Origin: JAGVPT01 sp964439265
GTDB lineage: Bacteria; Bacteroidota; Ignavibacteria; UBA10030; UBA8401
NCBI GenBank assembly: GCA_964439265.1
Contig: CAYTOA010000007.1
Coordinates: forward strand, 1-64,000
Direction: 5' to 3'
Length of the DNA: 64,000 nt
The translations under genes and the position numbers were made by a program. This document shows positions 63,380 through 64,000 of this stretch, piece after piece; the stretch's first letter is position 1; each line of letters opens with the position of its first letter. The notes below the pieces were generated by a model. That model saw nothing but the letters and a program-made list of their open reading frames with translations. It had not been told where the DNA came from and did not search any database.

Positions 63380-63955
63380 CTACGATTCGTAAGCAGGATC
63401 TTGTCGCAGGAGTGTCTTCAGCCTCTCAACTGCATGTTTGGGTGATGGAGCAATCGATATAAATTGTGTACACGATTCTTTTCCTTCGAACATCAGCTCC
63501 TTGTTAAGTGTATCGATAACTCCCTTCCAGAAATCTCCAAGCACGATCACCGGCTTTTGTTCGATGACGCTCTTGTTCATAAACTCCCAGACGCTTGCAA
63601 ATTCGAGCAGTGTTCCGGTTCCCCCCTTCAACACAACGTAGCCATCGGCGAGCGATACGAGTTCCATCAGTCTGTCCGTCAAAGACTTGACGACGATTTT
63701 CTTGTCAATCCAACGGTTTGACTCGATGCTGAAGAATTCACTTACCACGCCTATGGTTCTTCCGCCCGCTTCTTTCGCCCCCCGGGCGGAAGCTTCCATT
63801 GTTCCGCCATAACCGCCGTTGCACACCACACACCCGGCTTTTCCGAGTTCGACGCCCAGCACTCGCGCCTCTTCGTAGGACTCATCGCCTTCAGCCGGCC
63901 GTGAACTGCCGAAGACAGTGATGATTGGTTTTGATTTTGTTTGGTTACTCATCAT
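63380..63955 (-). CDS. LOG-family (lysine decarboxylase-like) protein
   Basis: The 191-residue protein has the Rossmann-like fold of the LOG/TIGR00730 group: ITVFGSSRP, GCVVCNGGYGGTMEASARGAKEAGG and GYVVLKGGTGTLLEFASVWE. The motif PGGxGTxxE is present as KGGTGTLLE, with K in place of P. LOG enzymes release free cytokinin-like bases from nucleotides; many bacterial members have unknown substrates (nucleotide-binding). ATG codons at 63955 and 63952 are both possible. It is convergent with the HtrA gene. Confidence 0.87.
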   Translation of the reverse strand: MMSNQTKSKPIITVFGSSRPAEGDESYEEARVLGVELGKAGCVVCNGGYGGTMEASARGAKEAGGRTIGVVSEFFSIESNRWIDKKIVVKSLTDRLMELVSLADGYVVLKGGTGTLLEFASVWEFMNKSVIEQKPVIVLGDFWKGVIDTLNKELMFEGKESCTQFISIAPSPKHAVERLKTLLRQDPAYES

Positions 63956-63964
63956 TGTCGTTGT

Positions 63965-63993
63965 CCACGAAGAACAGGAAAGACCACGAAGAA
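63965..63993. repeat. Short-period degenerate repeat at window end
   Basis: CCACGAAGAA (63965-63974), CAGGAAAGA (63975-63983) and CCACGAAGAA (63984-63993) form a nine-to-ten-base repeat upstream of the LOG-family gene. It resembles the string before the second assembly gap and the nonamers at 7803-7829. Confidence 0.45.
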
Positions 63994-64000
63994 TTTTTCT

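Overview
The window reads as a draft or metagenome-assembled scaffold (two 100-N gaps, at 8249-8348 and 62685-62784) from a Gram-negative bacterium of the Bacteroidota/Chlorobiota/Ignavibacteria group. The main evidence is four secreted proteins that end in a type IX secretion (T9SS) sorting domain with the NYPNPFNP signature (75-710, 15089-18175, 18818-21067, 21145-23391). Supporting evidence is a single-chain pyruvate:ferredoxin oxidoreductase, a MoaC-MoaB fusion, outer-membrane barrels and many c-type cytochromes. The Ignavibacteria-like placement is an inference from gene style, not from a marker gene. No rRNA, tRNA or CRISPR array was recognised.

Layout. 1-7.6 kb: a T9SS protein, a lone response-regulator receiver, two S9-family peptidases, a DinB-like protein, a transglutaminase-like protein, a GNAT acetyltransferase and a lone AsnC ligand-binding domain. 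7.9-14 kb: the molybdenum-cofactor genes moaC-moaB and moeA, separated by a REP-associated (Y1) transposase and a compact peptide cassette. The cassette encodes a TlpA-like thioredoxin, a stand-alone C39 peptidase, a Cys-rich precursor with both a Sec signal and a textbook double-glycine leader, a secreted hypothetical protein, a Yip1-like membrane protein and a MauE/DoxX-like redox membrane protein. I consider this the best candidate for an undescribed system. 14.2-24 kb: a degenerate receiver protein and three large T9SS-exported repeat proteins, two of them tandem paralogues.

24-38 kb is a respiratory region. A reverse-strand pair (DUF362 protein and NapH-like polyferredoxin) diverges from a forward series: a 13-haem cytochrome fused to a cytochrome-b domain, a NapC/NirT-like cytochrome, a tetrahaem cytochrome, an outer-membrane barrel, a 14-haem cytochrome, a haem-rich lipoprotein and a CcmF-type haem lyase. 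The barrel, periplasmic multihaem protein and lipoprotein multihaem protein lie side by side. That order is what one expects of a porin-cytochrome conduit for extracellular electron transfer.

38-52.7 kb holds redox and central metabolism: alanine dehydrogenase overlapping a CoA-transferase, small ferredoxin and Cys-rich proteins, a kinase-like protein without its histidine plus a receiver, pyruvate:ferredoxin oxidoreductase, a dihydroorotate-dehydrogenase-like protein, GAPDH, phosphoglycerate kinase, rhomboid protease and IspG. 52.8-64 kb holds two ECF sigma factor units, a YmdB-like phosphoesterase, FolD, a TPR protein, a small barrel, a YjbR protein, aminopeptidase P, a frameshifted DUF5519 protein, a truncated HtrA protease and a LOG-family protein.

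Running across the window, independent of gene content, is a family of degenerate tandem heptanucleotide repeats (at about 3-126, 4556-4625, 14977-15004, 29264-29367, 55525-55600 and 61258-61292). In three places the repeats run into coding sequence and supply part of a signal peptide, a possible N-terminal extension or a C-terminal tail.
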